The notes below the pieces were generated by a model. The model made no database searches. It saw only the letters and a program-made list of their open reading frames with translations, and was not told where the DNA came from. The translations under genes were made by a program, and so were the position numbers. A DNA stretch of 64,000 bases from Roseovarius gaetbuli (lineage in GTDB: Bacteria > Pseudomonadota > Alphaproteobacteria > Rhodobacterales > Rhodobacteraceae): positions 27,314-91,313 of the forward strand of contig NZ_FWFJ01000013.1 in the NCBI RefSeq assembly GCF_900172365.1. Reading direction: 5' to 3'. Below are positions 56,348 through 64,000 of this stretch, one piece after another; position 1 is the first letter of the stretch, and the number at the start of each line of letters is the position of its first letter.

Positions 56348-57955
56348 TTAACCGATCCCCAGTGCCGAGGTCATATGGATAAGCGTCGGGCGGTCCGCAA
56401 CAAGCGCCGCCCGCACCGCATCCTGTAACGCCAGGTGGGTTTGCGGCGCCTCTGCATAGGCGCCATAGGCACGTGCAAGCGCGCAGAAATCGGGGTTATG
56501 GGCGATCACCGCATTGGGCGCGATCTGGGCGCGCACCATGCTGTCCTCGATTTCTTTCAACTTGCCATTGTCCCAGAGCAGGATCGGCAGAGGCAAGCCA
56601 AGCTCGACCGCCGTGCCAAGCTCCTGCACGGTATACTGAAACCCGTAATCCCCCGCGATGGCAATGGTCGGCTTGCCGCGCCGTGCCACCGCCCCGCCAA
56701 TTGCGGCGGGCAGGGCATAGCCAAGCGTGCCAAAGCCGGACGGGTGATGCCAATGGCCCGGATGCGCCATCGGCCAGACCTCGTTGGCGACATAGGCGAA
56801 TTGGGTCATGTCCGAATAGATCATCGTATCTTCGGGCAAAACGGCGCGCAGCACCTCGCAGAGCGGGGCCACGCCGGGGCGTTCGGCATCGCTCTCGGCG
56901 CGCCACCGCGCCCGCGCCGCCGACACATCGCGCGCGCGCCAGCCATTGGTGCGGCGCAAATCGCGCGTCAAAAGAGCATCGCCCAAAGCCCCGGCATCGG
57001 CCAGAACCGCGGTATCGCAATTGCGGGCACCGACAAGCTGTGCCGGGTCGATATCCACCCGGATCAGCGGCGCCGTGTGCCCAAGATCATCGCGCCAGAG
57101 GTCATTTTCCGACAATTCCGTGCCCACGGCCAGCACAAGGTCGGCCTCGGCGATCACGGATGCACTGTCGGGGCGCGCAAGGTAGGTGCCAAAATCAAGC
57201 GGCGCCTCGGCGCCCATGATGCCGCGCCCGGCATAGGTGGTGAATGTCGCCGCGCCAAGCCGCGCCACCACTTGCCGCCAGGCATCAGTCGCGCGCACCG
57301 CGCCGCCGCCAAGGATGACAAGCGGCTTTTGCGCGCCGTTCAGCGCCTCGGCCACGCGATCGACCAAGGCATCGGCAATCGCAGGCGCCACCGCCAGCGG
57401 GCGGGCATCAGGCGCGGCGCCCGCAACACCTTCGAGCGCGGAAATCGGCACCTGGATGTGCTTGGGGCGGGCGCGCGTGCTGGCGAACTCGGCCAGGGCC
57501 CGGTCAACAAGGTGATAGGCGCTCTGCGCATCGCGGGCCTCATGGCTCCAGTCGCAGACACAGGCCGCCGCGCCGCATTGATCCAGCATCTGGTGCAATT
57601 GCCCGGTCTTGGCCGCCACATCGTCAAGACAGGACGACAGCACCAGAACCGGCACAGAATCCGAATAGGCCTGTCCCATCGGCGTCATGATATTGCACAG
57701 CCCCGGCCCGGTGATCACATAGGCCACCCCCGGCGTGCCACTGGCGCGGGCATAGCCATCGGCCATAAAGCCCGCCCCCTGTTCGTGGCGCGCCAGAACA
57801 TGGGTGATGCCCGCCTCTTCAATGCCGCGATACATTTCCTGATTATGCACGCCGGGAATGCCAAAGATGGTCTCGACCCCGCGCGCCTTGAGCATATGGC
57901 TGATCTGCGCCCCAAGCGGGGTCTGCGCGCGAAATGTGCCGGTTTGATCAGCCAT
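56348..57955 (-). CDS. TPP-dependent decarboxylase, 5-guanidino-2-oxopentanoate decarboxylase-like
   Basis: 535 residues of the acetolactate-synthase/TPP superfamily. The PYR domain has the catalytic glutamate in VLARHEQGAGFMADGYARAS near residue 57. The PP domain carries AIAGDYGFQYTVQELGTAVE near residue 438 and LLWDNGKLKEIEDSM near residue 466, which resemble AruI of the arginine transaminase pathway rather than IlvB. No aminotransferase neighbour is present to confirm the pathway. It ends just past TrkH's operon partner: trkH lies 21 bases upstream on the same strand. Confidence 0.78.
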   Translation of the reverse strand: MADQTGTFRAQTPLGAQISHMLKARGVETIFGIPGVHNQEMYRGIEEAGITHVLARHEQGAGFMADGYARASGTPGVAYVITGPGLCNIMTPMGQAYSDSVPVLVLSSCLDDVAAKTGQLHQMLDQCGAAACVCDWSHEARDAQSAYHLVDRALAEFASTRARPKHIQVPISALEGVAGAAPDARPLAVAPAIADALVDRVAEALNGAQKPLVILGGGAVRATDAWRQVVARLGAATFTTYAGRGIMGAEAPLDFGTYLARPDSASVIAEADLVLAVGTELSENDLWRDDLGHTAPLIRVDIDPAQLVGARNCDTAVLADAGALGDALLTRDLRRTNGWRARDVSAARARWRAESDAERPGVAPLCEVLRAVLPEDTMIYSDMTQFAYVANEVWPMAHPGHWHHPSGFGTLGYALPAAIGGAVARRGKPTIAIAGDYGFQYTVQELGTAVELGLPLPILLWDNGKLKEIEDSMVRAQIAPNAVIAHNPDFCALARAYGAYAEAPQTHLALQDAVRAALVADRPTLIHMTSALGIG

Positions 57956-57976
57956 TTGAAGCCTCCAATATCAGGG

Positions 57977-59425
57977 TCAGGGCCGCCAGAAGGCGGGTAA
58001 AAGCAATACCACGACCGCGACGATTTCAAGCCGCCCCATCAGCATCGCAAGGATCATCAGCGCCTTGGCCTCATCCGGAAAGCCATGCAGCGCCCCGCTT
58101 GCGGCGACGTTTTCGCCAAACACCGGGCCGATATTGAAAATCGAGGTCCAGGCCGCGGTCACCGATTCAAGAACCGTCAGCCCGGTCAGCTCCAGCGCCA
58201 CGCTGAAAAACCCGAGCGACAGGATGTAGAAGGTGAACAAAAGCATCACCGATTGCAGAACCTCATCCTCGACCCGGCGCCCCTCGTGGCGCAGGATCAT
58301 CACGCTGGACGGGTTGAAAATTCGCCGGGTCTGCTGAGCAAGTGCGTTCAGCATAAGCTGATAGCGGAAAATCTTGATCGAACAGCCGGTCGACCCGGTA
58401 CAGCCGCCAATCGCCCCCACGATGATCAGCACCACAAAGGGCATGTGCCCCCATCCCATCAGATCGCCATCGCCATAGCCGGTGCCCGAAAAGATCGACA
58501 CGACGTTGAACAGCCGCTCGCGAAACCGCGCTTCGCTAAGCTCGCCAAGCTCGACAAGGTCATAGCCCACCACAAGGATCACCGCATAGCCGATCCAGCG
58601 CAGATAGGTGCGCACCTGCGTGTCGTGCAACAGCGGGCGGATATTGCCCTGCACCCCCTGCATCATGCGCACGAAGGGCAGGCTGGCGAGGATCATGAAA
58701 ACCACCGCCACATATTGCGGCGCACCGGGGAAAGAGGCGAAGGACGCGTCCGACGTCGAGAAACCGCCCGTCGACACGGTCGTCAATGAATGCACCGTCG
58801 CCTCGAAGGCATCCATGCCGAGCGCAAGGTAAAACAGGGTGCAGATCGCCGTCAGGCCAAGATAGACGTTGAGCACCCCTTTCGAGATATCAAGTGTGCG
58901 CGGCAGGGCCTTGCCGAAGGTGTCAAACCCCTCCGAGCGGAAAAACTGCATGCCGCCGACGCGCATCACCGGCAAAAACACAAGCGCCACGATCACGATC
59001 CCAAGCCCGCCCAGCCATTGCAGGATGCCCCGCCACAGCAGGATGCCCTTGGGCAGATCATCAAGCCCCTCAAGAACCGTTGTTCCGGTTGTGGTCAGCC
59101 CGGACATCGATTCGAAATAGGCATCGACAAAGCCAAGCCTGGTCTCGCCAAGCATGAACGGGATCGCGCCAAAGAGCGGCAGCATCGCCCAGACCAGCGT
59201 GGTCAGCAAAAACGATTGCTGAATGGTAAGCCCCTCATCGATCGAGTTTTTGCAAGCAAGCGCCACAAGCCCGCCAATCAGGCAGGTGATGATAAGGCTT
59301 TCGGCAAACACCGGCCAATGCTCGCGCCCCTCGGCGATATCCACCAAGAGCGGCAACGCCATGGTAAGCCCCATGGCCATGACCATCAGGCCAACAAGAT
59401 ATCCCACGGGACGCATATCAAACAT
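57977..59425 (-). CDS. trkH: Potassium uptake protein, TrkH family
   Basis: 482 residues. Four selectivity-filter-type loops are visible: LTTTGTTVLEGL near residue 110, TTVSTGGFSTSD near residue 222, SIFSGTGYGDGD near residue 316, and IFNIGPVFGENV near residue 435, with about ten hydrophobic segments. It translocates K+ with TrkA, which is not in the window. The start MFDMRPVGYL is one of two close ATGs; neither has a clear ribosome site. Confidence 0.92.
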   Translation of the reverse strand: MFDMRPVGYLVGLMVMAMGLTMALPLLVDIAEGREHWPVFAESLIITCLIGGLVALACKNSIDEGLTIQQSFLLTTLVWAMLPLFGAIPFMLGETRLGFVDAYFESMSGLTTTGTTVLEGLDDLPKGILLWRGILQWLGGLGIVIVALVFLPVMRVGGMQFFRSEGFDTFGKALPRTLDISKGVLNVYLGLTAICTLFYLALGMDAFEATVHSLTTVSTGGFSTSDASFASFPGAPQYVAVVFMILASLPFVRMMQGVQGNIRPLLHDTQVRTYLRWIGYAVILVVGYDLVELGELSEARFRERLFNVVSIFSGTGYGDGDLMGWGHMPFVVLIIVGAIGGCTGSTGCSIKIFRYQLMLNALAQQTRRIFNPSSVMILRHEGRRVEDEVLQSVMLLFTFYILSLGFFSVALELTGLTVLESVTAAWTSIFNIGPVFGENVAASGALHGFPDEAKALMILAMLMGRLEIVAVVVLLLPAFWRP

Positions 59426-59490
59426 GACGCGCAGAGTTGGGCTTTGGGCGCGGTGCTGTCAAGCGCGATGCGCGGGTTTCGCGCGCGGTC

Positions 59491-59718
59491 CTAGCCCGAG
59501 AGGATATCCTCGAACACAAAGGCCGGGATTTCCTTGCGCACAAGCCCCATCGCGGCCAGCTCGCTATCGCTCAGCTCGTACATCTCGGCCAGGCTGGCAA
59601 GGCGTTTGCGGCTGATAAGATAGGCATTCATCCCGGCCGCATGTTCGGCCAGAAACAGATCCAGGTCGCGCCGCCACGGAGCGGATGGAAATCGAGTGTA
59701 AAGGTCTTGGTCGGCCAT
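59491..59718 (-). CDS. DUF1127-like small protein
   Basis: 75 residues from ATG 59718 (MADQDLYTRFPSAPW), preceded by AAAGGGG. The C-terminal signature AEMYELSDSELAAMGLVRKE fits the DUF1127 family. It lies upstream of trkH on the same strand, with 66 bases between. Function unknown. Confidence 0.8.
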   Translation of the reverse strand: MADQDLYTRFPSAPWRRDLDLFLAEHAAGMNAYLISRKRLASLAEMYELSDSELAAMGLVRKEIPAFVFEDILSG

Positions 59719-59844
59719 TTGGAACCCCTTTCGTCGGATCAAAAGACGGGCTCCTCCCTGAGGCTGATATAGGGCGGGCTTACCGTGATTTCTTGCGGGA
59801 AGTGAACCAACACGCAAAGTGTTGCCGCAATGCAGCATAAAGAA

Positions 59845-59871
59845 ACCCCGGCGGGATCGGCCCACCGGGGT
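59845..59871 (-). terminator. Terminator of the 59902 DUF1127 gene
   Basis: Minus-strand stem ACCCCGG/CCGGGGT with an inner GGG/CCC helix, then TTCTTTATG, 31 bases after the stop. Confidence 0.75.
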
Positions 59872-59901
59872 ACTCTGACTGTCTGCACAACCTCGCGGGG
59901 C

Positions 59902-60123
59902 TCAGGCGTAAAACAGGTCTTTGAAAACGTGATAGGCGATGTCTTCGCGCCGGATGCCCATGCGCGTCAGCTCTGCATCGGATTTCGCTTCCAGCGCTTC
60001 GATCCGGTTGCGGCGCGATGTGACCTGGCTGTGACGCTCAAGGCCGCGCATCAAACCCGCTGTGAATTTTTTCCAGCCGTCGCGCAGGGGCGATGCCGGG
60101 ATATTCGTTGTAATGTTCGCCAT
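59902..60123 (-). CDS. DUF1127 small protein
   Basis: 73 residues from ATG 60123 (MANITTNIPASPLRDGWKKF), with GTGAGGTTTCC upstream. The signature RRNRIEALEAKSDAELTRMG is typical. Two DUF1127 genes in a row here, plus a third at 44.7 kb. Confidence 0.85.
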   Translation of the reverse strand: MANITTNIPASPLRDGWKKFTAGLMRGLERHSQVTSRRNRIEALEAKSDAELTRMGIRREDIAYHVFKDLFYA

Positions 60124-60250
60124 TGGAAACCTCACTTGCTTTGGTGTTCAGGTTTCCTCCCTGCTCACAAGGTAGGTCAGTGCCATTGACGTTACCACCG
60201 TCAATTCGGAATGGCCGGGTTGCACCAGATGCATCCCGGCCTGCAAGTCA

Positions 60251-60892
60251 TTATTTTCTTTTGCTTTTCTTGCCACGCACGGGCATGGCAGGCGGCATGG
60301 ACGGTTTGCGGTGGGCCTTGGCCGAAACCGAGGTCGGCTCGCTGGCTTTAGCGGTCGGTGCGACAGGCGCGGCTTTGACCTCTGCCTTAAGCGGGCTTTG
60401 CGCCGGAACGGGTTGTGCCACCGGGGCCGCTCTGGGCGCTTCGACTTTCGCCGGGGCCGTAACCGTGGCTTTGGCGACCGGTGCCTGCGCAACCGAGGTC
60501 TCTTTTTTCACAGGTGCCGGTGCTTCAGCCAGCGTCTTTACCGCTACAGGCGCCGGTGCTTCGGCCAGCGTCTTTACCGCTACAGGTGCCGGTGCTTCGG
60601 CCAGCGGCTTTGCCGCTATGGCGGGCTTGGCCGCGGATGGGGTCACCGGCTTGGCGACGGGCTCGGCAACCGTCTCGGCAACCGCTGCCTTGACAACCGT
60701 CGCCTTGGCAGTGGCCGCACGCGGCGCGCGGGTCGGCGTCGCGGCTTTTGCCTTCAACTGACCTCCGAACGGTCCGGCCTGCAAGGTGGCCTGTCCAATG
60801 ACCTGCGCCACGCGCAGATTGCTTTCGATCATGTAGCCGGCAAAACGGAGCCCGGCAGCGGAAAGTTTAAGCGGATAGTCGGGAGCAAGCAT
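60251..60892 (-). CDS. Ala/Pro/Lys-rich repeat protein with phasin-like N-terminus
   Basis: 213 residues from ATG 60892 (MLAPDYPLKLSAAGLRFAGY), with AAGGA upstream. The first 45 residues (FAGYMIESNLRVAQVIGQAT) form an amphipathic helix reminiscent of phasins. The rest is a low-complexity Ala/Pro/Val/Lys tail ending RGKKSKRK, with three copies of LAEAPAPVAVKT-type units encoded by 36-bp repeats. The composition resembles histone-H1-like or PHA-granule-associated nucleoid proteins. The role is inferred from composition only. Confidence 0.65.
   Translation of the reverse strand: MLAPDYPLKLSAAGLRFAGYMIESNLRVAQVIGQATLQAGPFGGQLKAKAATPTRAPRAATAKATVVKAAVAETVAEPVAKPVTPSAAKPAIAAKPLAEAPAPVAVKTLAEAPAPVAVKTLAEAPAPVKKETSVAQAPVAKATVTAPAKVEAPRAAPVAQPVPAQSPLKAEVKAAPVAPTAKASEPTSVSAKAHRKPSMPPAMPVRGKKSKRK
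60510..60617 (-). repeat. Three 36-bp tandem repeats
   Basis: Units at 60510-60545, 60546-60581 and 60582-60617, differing at one to three bases, encode LAEAPAPVAVKT twice, then a variant. In frame; copy number could vary without loss of frame. Confidence 0.92.
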
Positions 60893-61073
60893 ATCAGTAT
60901 CCTTTTGAGCCAGTTCAAAAGCGCGTAACCCGCGTCTAGTGACACGAGCGTAACGCAAGGCATGCCGTCGGTGTCACTGAATTGGCTTAACGTCAATTCC
61001 ATTCACGCACGATACGCGGGAAACTGCTGAAATTTTACACGCAATGGCGGGCAAATGGGCAGGTCACCCTGCC

Positions 61074-62174
61074 CTAGCGCCCATGAATCAGCGTGTGAAA
61101 CAACTTGGGGTCAATGCTGTCAGAGGCAAAGGCCTCGCCCTCTGTCAAAACGCTGACCGCGTCATGACTATGCAGGCTTTCCTGATGGCTCGCGACCACA
61201 CGGAAATCGCCAATCCGCGGCTCGGCCAGCAATTGCTCGCAGAACAGGCGCGCGGCATCCTCGACAAAGATCGGATTGGCGGCGTTCAATTCGGCAAAGG
61301 CCTGTTCATCCTCGCGCTTGACCATGACTTGGGTCTCGGTCGGCACCGCGCGGCGTGCCAGCTCGATCAAATCCTCGAACCACAGGCAATCGCCCGGCAT
61401 CACCTCGACCGAAATCCGCGCAACCGAGCGCTGCGAATGCGGCGTCGCCAATTGACCGCGCGCCGAACGTGCATGTTCAGACAGCTCAAGCGAACAGGGG
61501 CAGGTCGAGGAATAGACGTAATCGAGATGCATGAACTTGCGCCGCGCACCGCCGGTCTCCACCAACTCAAGCGCGATATCGTAATACTGAAATCCGTCCA
61601 GCCCCGAGCGCAAGGAACGCACCCGCGCCGGGTAAGACAGCCGCATTTGCAGGCGCGCATCGAGACTGTCGAGATCGGTGATGTAATCGTTCAGCGCGGC
61701 TTCCATCACCTCGAAACTAAAGGTTTTTTCGGCATGCTTGTAAAAACTGCGCATGATCCGGGACATATTGATGCCCTTGCGGTCGGCCTCTAGGCTGACG
61801 GTGCCGGTCACGGCGGTTTCAAGCGTCAGGTCGCCGTTGTCACGGGTATGAAACCCGATCGGCAGGCGGAAATTGGAAATCCCCACATGCTGAAGATGCT
61901 GCTTGCTGCCACGAATAAGCGAGCTTGGCCCGTTCTGAAGATCGGGCAGCGTCGTGCGATAGGCCGCATCAACGGTGAAATCCTCTGGATAATGACGCGT
62001 CAGCGCCGGATAGTTCGACATCTCCCCCGTCGGTAAAAGCCGCGCGATCGACGGCTCAAGATCGGCCACCTCTTCGGGCGTGGCCGTGTGGGCCCAGGCA
62101 CGCAACAAGGCAAGCGCCTGTTTCGCGTCATCCCGGTCCGGCGCGCTATTCATCTTGGGCGGGTGCACATTCAT
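61074..62174 (-). CDS. folE2: GTP cyclohydrolase FolE2 (zinc-independent, COG1469)
   Basis: Makes 7,8-dihydroneopterin triphosphate for folate. 366 residues from MNVHPPKMNSAPDRD at 62174, with AGGAACC upstream. The COG1469 active-site cysteine is in YSSTCPCSLELSEHARSARG near residue 233, and the C-terminal FRVVASHQESLHSHDAVS is diagnostic. FolE2 can work with metals other than zinc and is often under Zur control; a candidate Zur half-site lies upstream. Confidence 0.93.
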   Translation of the reverse strand: MNVHPPKMNSAPDRDDAKQALALLRAWAHTATPEEVADLEPSIARLLPTGEMSNYPALTRHYPEDFTVDAAYRTTLPDLQNGPSSLIRGSKQHLQHVGISNFRLPIGFHTRDNGDLTLETAVTGTVSLEADRKGINMSRIMRSFYKHAEKTFSFEVMEAALNDYITDLDSLDARLQMRLSYPARVRSLRSGLDGFQYYDIALELVETGGARRKFMHLDYVYSSTCPCSLELSEHARSARGQLATPHSQRSVARISVEVMPGDCLWFEDLIELARRAVPTETQVMVKREDEQAFAELNAANPIFVEDAARLFCEQLLAEPRIGDFRVVASHQESLHSHDAVSVLTEGEAFASDSIDPKLFHTLIHGR

Positions 62175-62240
62175 CACCAGGTTCCTTTTACGTGCTGCCA
62201 GACTTATGACATAAGGCGGCTTGCAACAAATTGCCAATTT

Positions 62241-62254
62241 CGTAATGATATACG
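62241..62254. promoter_or_regulatory. Candidate Zur-type box upstream of folE2
   Basis: CGTAATGATATACG. The GTAATGATATA portion matches one half of the alphaproteobacterial Zur consensus GTAATGTTATAACATTAC, but the second half is degenerate. It is 67 bases before the folE2 start. Confidence 0.35.
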
Positions 62255-62314
62255 GCAAAAGCGGCAAAATGGATCAAACACGCCCCGGATCATGCGGCCC
62301 AAGGCGGCTCGCGC

Positions 62315-63499
62315 CTAACCGGCGCCATCCAGCGCGCGGGTGATATCGGCAATCAGATCGTCGCAATCTTCAAGCCCCACACTCAAGCGCACAAGGCCCG
62401 GCGTGATGCCAAGGCTCGCCTTTTGCGCGGCCGGAAGACGTTGATGCGTGGTGGTGGCGGGATGGGTGGCAATCGACTTGGCATCGCCCAGGTTGTTGGA
62501 AATCACCACGATCTCAAGCGCATTCAAAAAGCGAAATGCCGCCTCTTGCCCGCCCTTGAGGTCAAGCGCAAGCACAGTGCCGCCCTTGCCCATTTCACGC
62601 TGGACAAGATCATGCTGGGCATGGCTCGGATGGCCCGGATAGATCGCCCGCGCCAAGGCGTCGTGCCCTTGCAGGGCCTCGGCAATCGCCAGGGCCGTAT
62701 CGGCTTGGGCGCGCACCCGAAGATCAATGGTTTCCAACCCCTTGAGCATGATCCAGGCCGTGAAGGGCGACATCGAACCGCCGGTATGCTTCATATAGGG
62801 CTCAAGCGTGCCGCGAATAAAGTCGCGTGTGCCAAGCACAACCCCGCCAAGGGCACGCCCCTGCCCGTCGATATGCTTGGTCGCGGAATAGACAATCACA
62901 TCGACGCCCTGCTCAACCGCGTTGGAAAAGACCGGCGTGGCAAAGACATTGTCCACGATCACCAGCGCCCCGACGGCATGGGCAATCTTGGCCACCGCGG
63001 CCACGTCGATCACCTCAAGCGTCGGATTGGCAATCGATTCGAAAAAGACCGCCTTGGTGGCGGGGCGAATCGCCGCCTGCCATTGCGCAAGATCGGTGCC
63101 ATCGACGAATGTCACCTCGACTCCGAACCGCGTCAGAACCTCTTCGAGCACGTAAAGACAGGACCCAAACAACGCCCGCGCCGACACGACATGGTCGCCC
63201 GCGCGCAAGCAAGAGGTCAGCGCGCCACTGACCGCCGCCATGCCGCTGGCGGTGGCAAAGGCATCCTCGGTGCCCTCAAGCGCCGCGATCCGGTCTTCGA
63301 ACATCGCCACGGTCGGATTGCCGTAGCGGGCATAGATGAACTCGTCGCGGCCTGCCTTGATAAACCGCTCCTCGGCGGCCTCTGCGGTGTCATAGACAAA
63401 GCCCTGCGTTAGAAAAATCGACTCGCTGACCTCGTTATACTGGCTGCGACGAGTGCCGCTGTGCACCATTCTGGTGCGACGTTTCCAAGTCTCGCTCAT
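62315..63499 (-). CDS. metZ: O-succinylhomoserine sulfhydrylase
   Basis: PLP enzyme making homocysteine from O-succinyl- (or O-acetyl-) homoserine and sulfide. 394 residues from MSETWKRRTRMVHSGT at 63499, with GGAGGACG upstream. The PLP lysine is in VIVYSATKHIDGQGRALGG near residue 200, and ASGMAAVSGALTSCLRAGDH is near residue 85. Preceded by a SAM-II riboswitch and a terminator, so it is switched off by high SAM. Its substrate derives from homoserine (hom, 13.3 kb). Confidence 0.95.
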   Translation of the reverse strand: MSETWKRRTRMVHSGTRRSQYNEVSESIFLTQGFVYDTAEAAEERFIKAGRDEFIYARYGNPTVAMFEDRIAALEGTEDAFATASGMAAVSGALTSCLRAGDHVVSARALFGSCLYVLEEVLTRFGVEVTFVDGTDLAQWQAAIRPATKAVFFESIANPTLEVIDVAAVAKIAHAVGALVIVDNVFATPVFSNAVEQGVDVIVYSATKHIDGQGRALGGVVLGTRDFIRGTLEPYMKHTGGSMSPFTAWIMLKGLETIDLRVRAQADTALAIAEALQGHDALARAIYPGHPSHAQHDLVQREMGKGGTVLALDLKGGQEAAFRFLNALEIVVISNNLGDAKSIATHPATTTHQRLPAAQKASLGITPGLVRLSVGLEDCDDLIADITRALDGAG

Positions 63500-63526
63500 G
63501 TTCGTCCTCCGGGCGTAATCGCCCAC

Positions 63527-63564
63527 AAAAAAAGCCCCGACGCGGTCAAGCGAAAGGGGGCTTT
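63527..63564 (-). terminator. Terminator in the metZ leader
   Basis: Minus-strand stem AAAGCCCC/GGGGCTTT followed directly by a T7 run, between the riboswitch and metZ. Placed to act as the expression platform. A GGGCG/CGCCC hairpin also sits beside the metZ ribosome site (63511-63524). Confidence 0.85.
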
Positions 63565-63571
63565 CATCCTG

Positions 63572-63624
63572 ACCTTTTAGCGGTTTATTTAACGTGGCCC
63601 GCAATCCGGTAACAAATCGCCACG
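63572..63624 (-). promoter_or_regulatory. SAM-II riboswitch upstream of metZ
   Basis: On the minus strand: P1 arms CGTGGC and GCCACG, a GATTTGTTACC loop segment, then GTTAAATAAACCGCTAAAAG with GCGG pairing to CCGC as the pseudoknot. This is the SAM-II consensus in order and spacing. About 70 bases separate it from the metZ start. Confidence 0.9.
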
Positions 63625-63710
63625 GCCCATCGATTACCGCGCGCCGCCACGGGCGTCAACACTGCGGCACAGGTTTCACGCAACCGTCATCAACCGCCCG
63701 CCTGCTCCCG

Positions 63711-63734
63711 CTGCTTCTTCTTGGCAAAAATACT
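63711..63734. repeat. Interspersed repeat, copy 7, truncated
   Basis: CTGCTTCTTCTTGGCAAAAATACT matches the AGTATTTNNGCCAAGAAG arm of the family, but diverges abruptly after ATACT where copy 6 continues with TCCGCCGGAGG. The break is probably the left boundary of the IS element. Confidence 0.65.
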
Positions 63735-63740
63735 GAACCA

Positions 63741-63760
63741 CTACCGGCTGGCGCCGGTAG
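63741..63760. other. Perfect 8-bp hairpin at the probable IS left end
   Basis: CTACCGGC-TGGC-GCCGGTAG. It lies just inside the inferred insertion boundary and 117 bases before the transposase start. It may belong to the noncoding end of the IS110-family element. Confidence 0.5.
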
Positions 63761-63876
63761 GATCAGCGATGTGCTGTTCCAGGTACTGAAGATGGGGTGG
63801 TTGCCGCCCTCCCCTGACGGCATCGCAATGTGCCAAGATGGTGGTCTGTAGACCATCTAACGGAGAGGACGGCAAA

Positions 63877-64000
63877 ATGAAGGATACAATGATTGGTGTA
63901 GATCTGGCGAAGAGTATTTTCCAGGTTCACGGGGCATTGCTGTCGGGGAAGGAACAATTCCGCAAAAAACTGACACGGCCCCAGTTCTGGAAATTCATGT
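63877..64000 (+). mobile_element. IS110-family element, start of transposase (cut by window end)
   Basis: The first 41 codons read MKDTMIGVDLAKSIFQVHGA..., with RKKLTRPQFWKFM at the window end. The IGVDLAK motif holds the first acidic residue of the RuvC-like DEDD catalytic set of IS110 transposases. AACGGAGAGGACGG precedes the ATG. The rest lies outside the window. IS110 elements lack terminal inverted repeats, so the left end is inferred near 63735. Confidence 0.88.

Noticed and set aside
59751..60162. CTCCTCCCT and TTTCCTCCCT strings near DUF1127 genes, similar to CcsR small-RNA loops
   Set aside because: They lie on the strand opposite the DUF1127 genes and upstream of them, whereas CcsR RNAs follow in the same direction; no hairpin pairs were found around them.
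60510..60617. Possible CRISPR array (36-bp repeats)
   Set aside because: Units are contiguous without spacers and encode in-frame protein repeats.

Overview
The window reads as chromosomal DNA of a marine-type alphaproteobacterium of the Rhodobacteraceae (Roseobacter-like). The support is high GC, dense short-spaced operons, heterotetrameric sarcosine oxidase, a bet/cho choline and choline-sulfate cluster, a SAM-II riboswitch in front of metZ, FolE2, several DUF1127 proteins, and a Rhodobacterales-style GGAGTATTT interspersed repeat. The species cannot be named from the sequence alone.

Layout. 1-6 kb: soxB-soxD-soxA (sarcosine oxidase, soxA cut by the window start) and an NAD(P)-type glutamate dehydrogenase, all on the minus strand. 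6.3-9.3 kb: a plus-strand trio of TadG/TadE-like pilus-associated proteins, more AT-rich than its surroundings. 9.3-13.2 kb: a small membrane protein, pirin, a broken membrane-protein gene running in frame into a zinc-dependent nucleoside/nucleotide deaminase, a TetR regulator with a palindromic operator, and a small lipoprotein. 13.3-18.9 kb: hom, glpX, recJ, tRNA-Glu, a DUF465 protein and an SNase-like nuclease. 19-27.7 kb: the choline regulon. betI-betC-betA run left, and an orphan Tat-exported solute-binding protein and choXWV run right. Together they would import choline, release choline from choline-O-sulfate and oxidise it. No betB is present.

27.8-38.9 kb: a DMT exporter, argO with a frameshifted argP, yebC, an operon of a YmdB-type phosphodiesterase, a DMT permease and an SLC13-type permease, then OsmC, 5-formyl-THF cyclo-ligase, mgtE and guanine deaminase. 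39-46.6 kb: a repeat-bearing small protein, a CAP-domain protein, an 8-oxoguanine deaminase-like amidohydrolase, hisN, an XRE regulator facing an MDR oxidoreductase across an array of CTATCCGAA motifs, a LysR regulator, a DUF1127 protein, a Bax-inhibitor-1 protein, a GNAT enzyme and rpmG (L33).

46.8-54 kb: SleB-type hydrolase, a divergent PPDK-like protein, and glyQ-(DUF6446-like)-glyS. 54-60.9 kb: a secreted SPOR-like/peptidoglycan-binding protein carrying a trypsin-like domain with no catalytic triad, a TPP-dependent decarboxylase, trkH, two DUF1127 proteins and an Ala/Pro/Lys-rich protein with 36-bp repeats. 61-64 kb: folE2, metZ with its riboswitch, and the start of an IS110-family element that appears to have landed in an interspersed repeat.

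The observations I rate highest are a 16-bp hairpin in the betA leader whose loop is a perfect G-quadruplex tract, the deaminase locus with two in-frame stops upstream, seven copies of an interspersed repeat that sit just 3' of stop codons, and the pseudoprotease at 54.2 kb. I saw no CRISPR array, prophage or recognised complete defence island.
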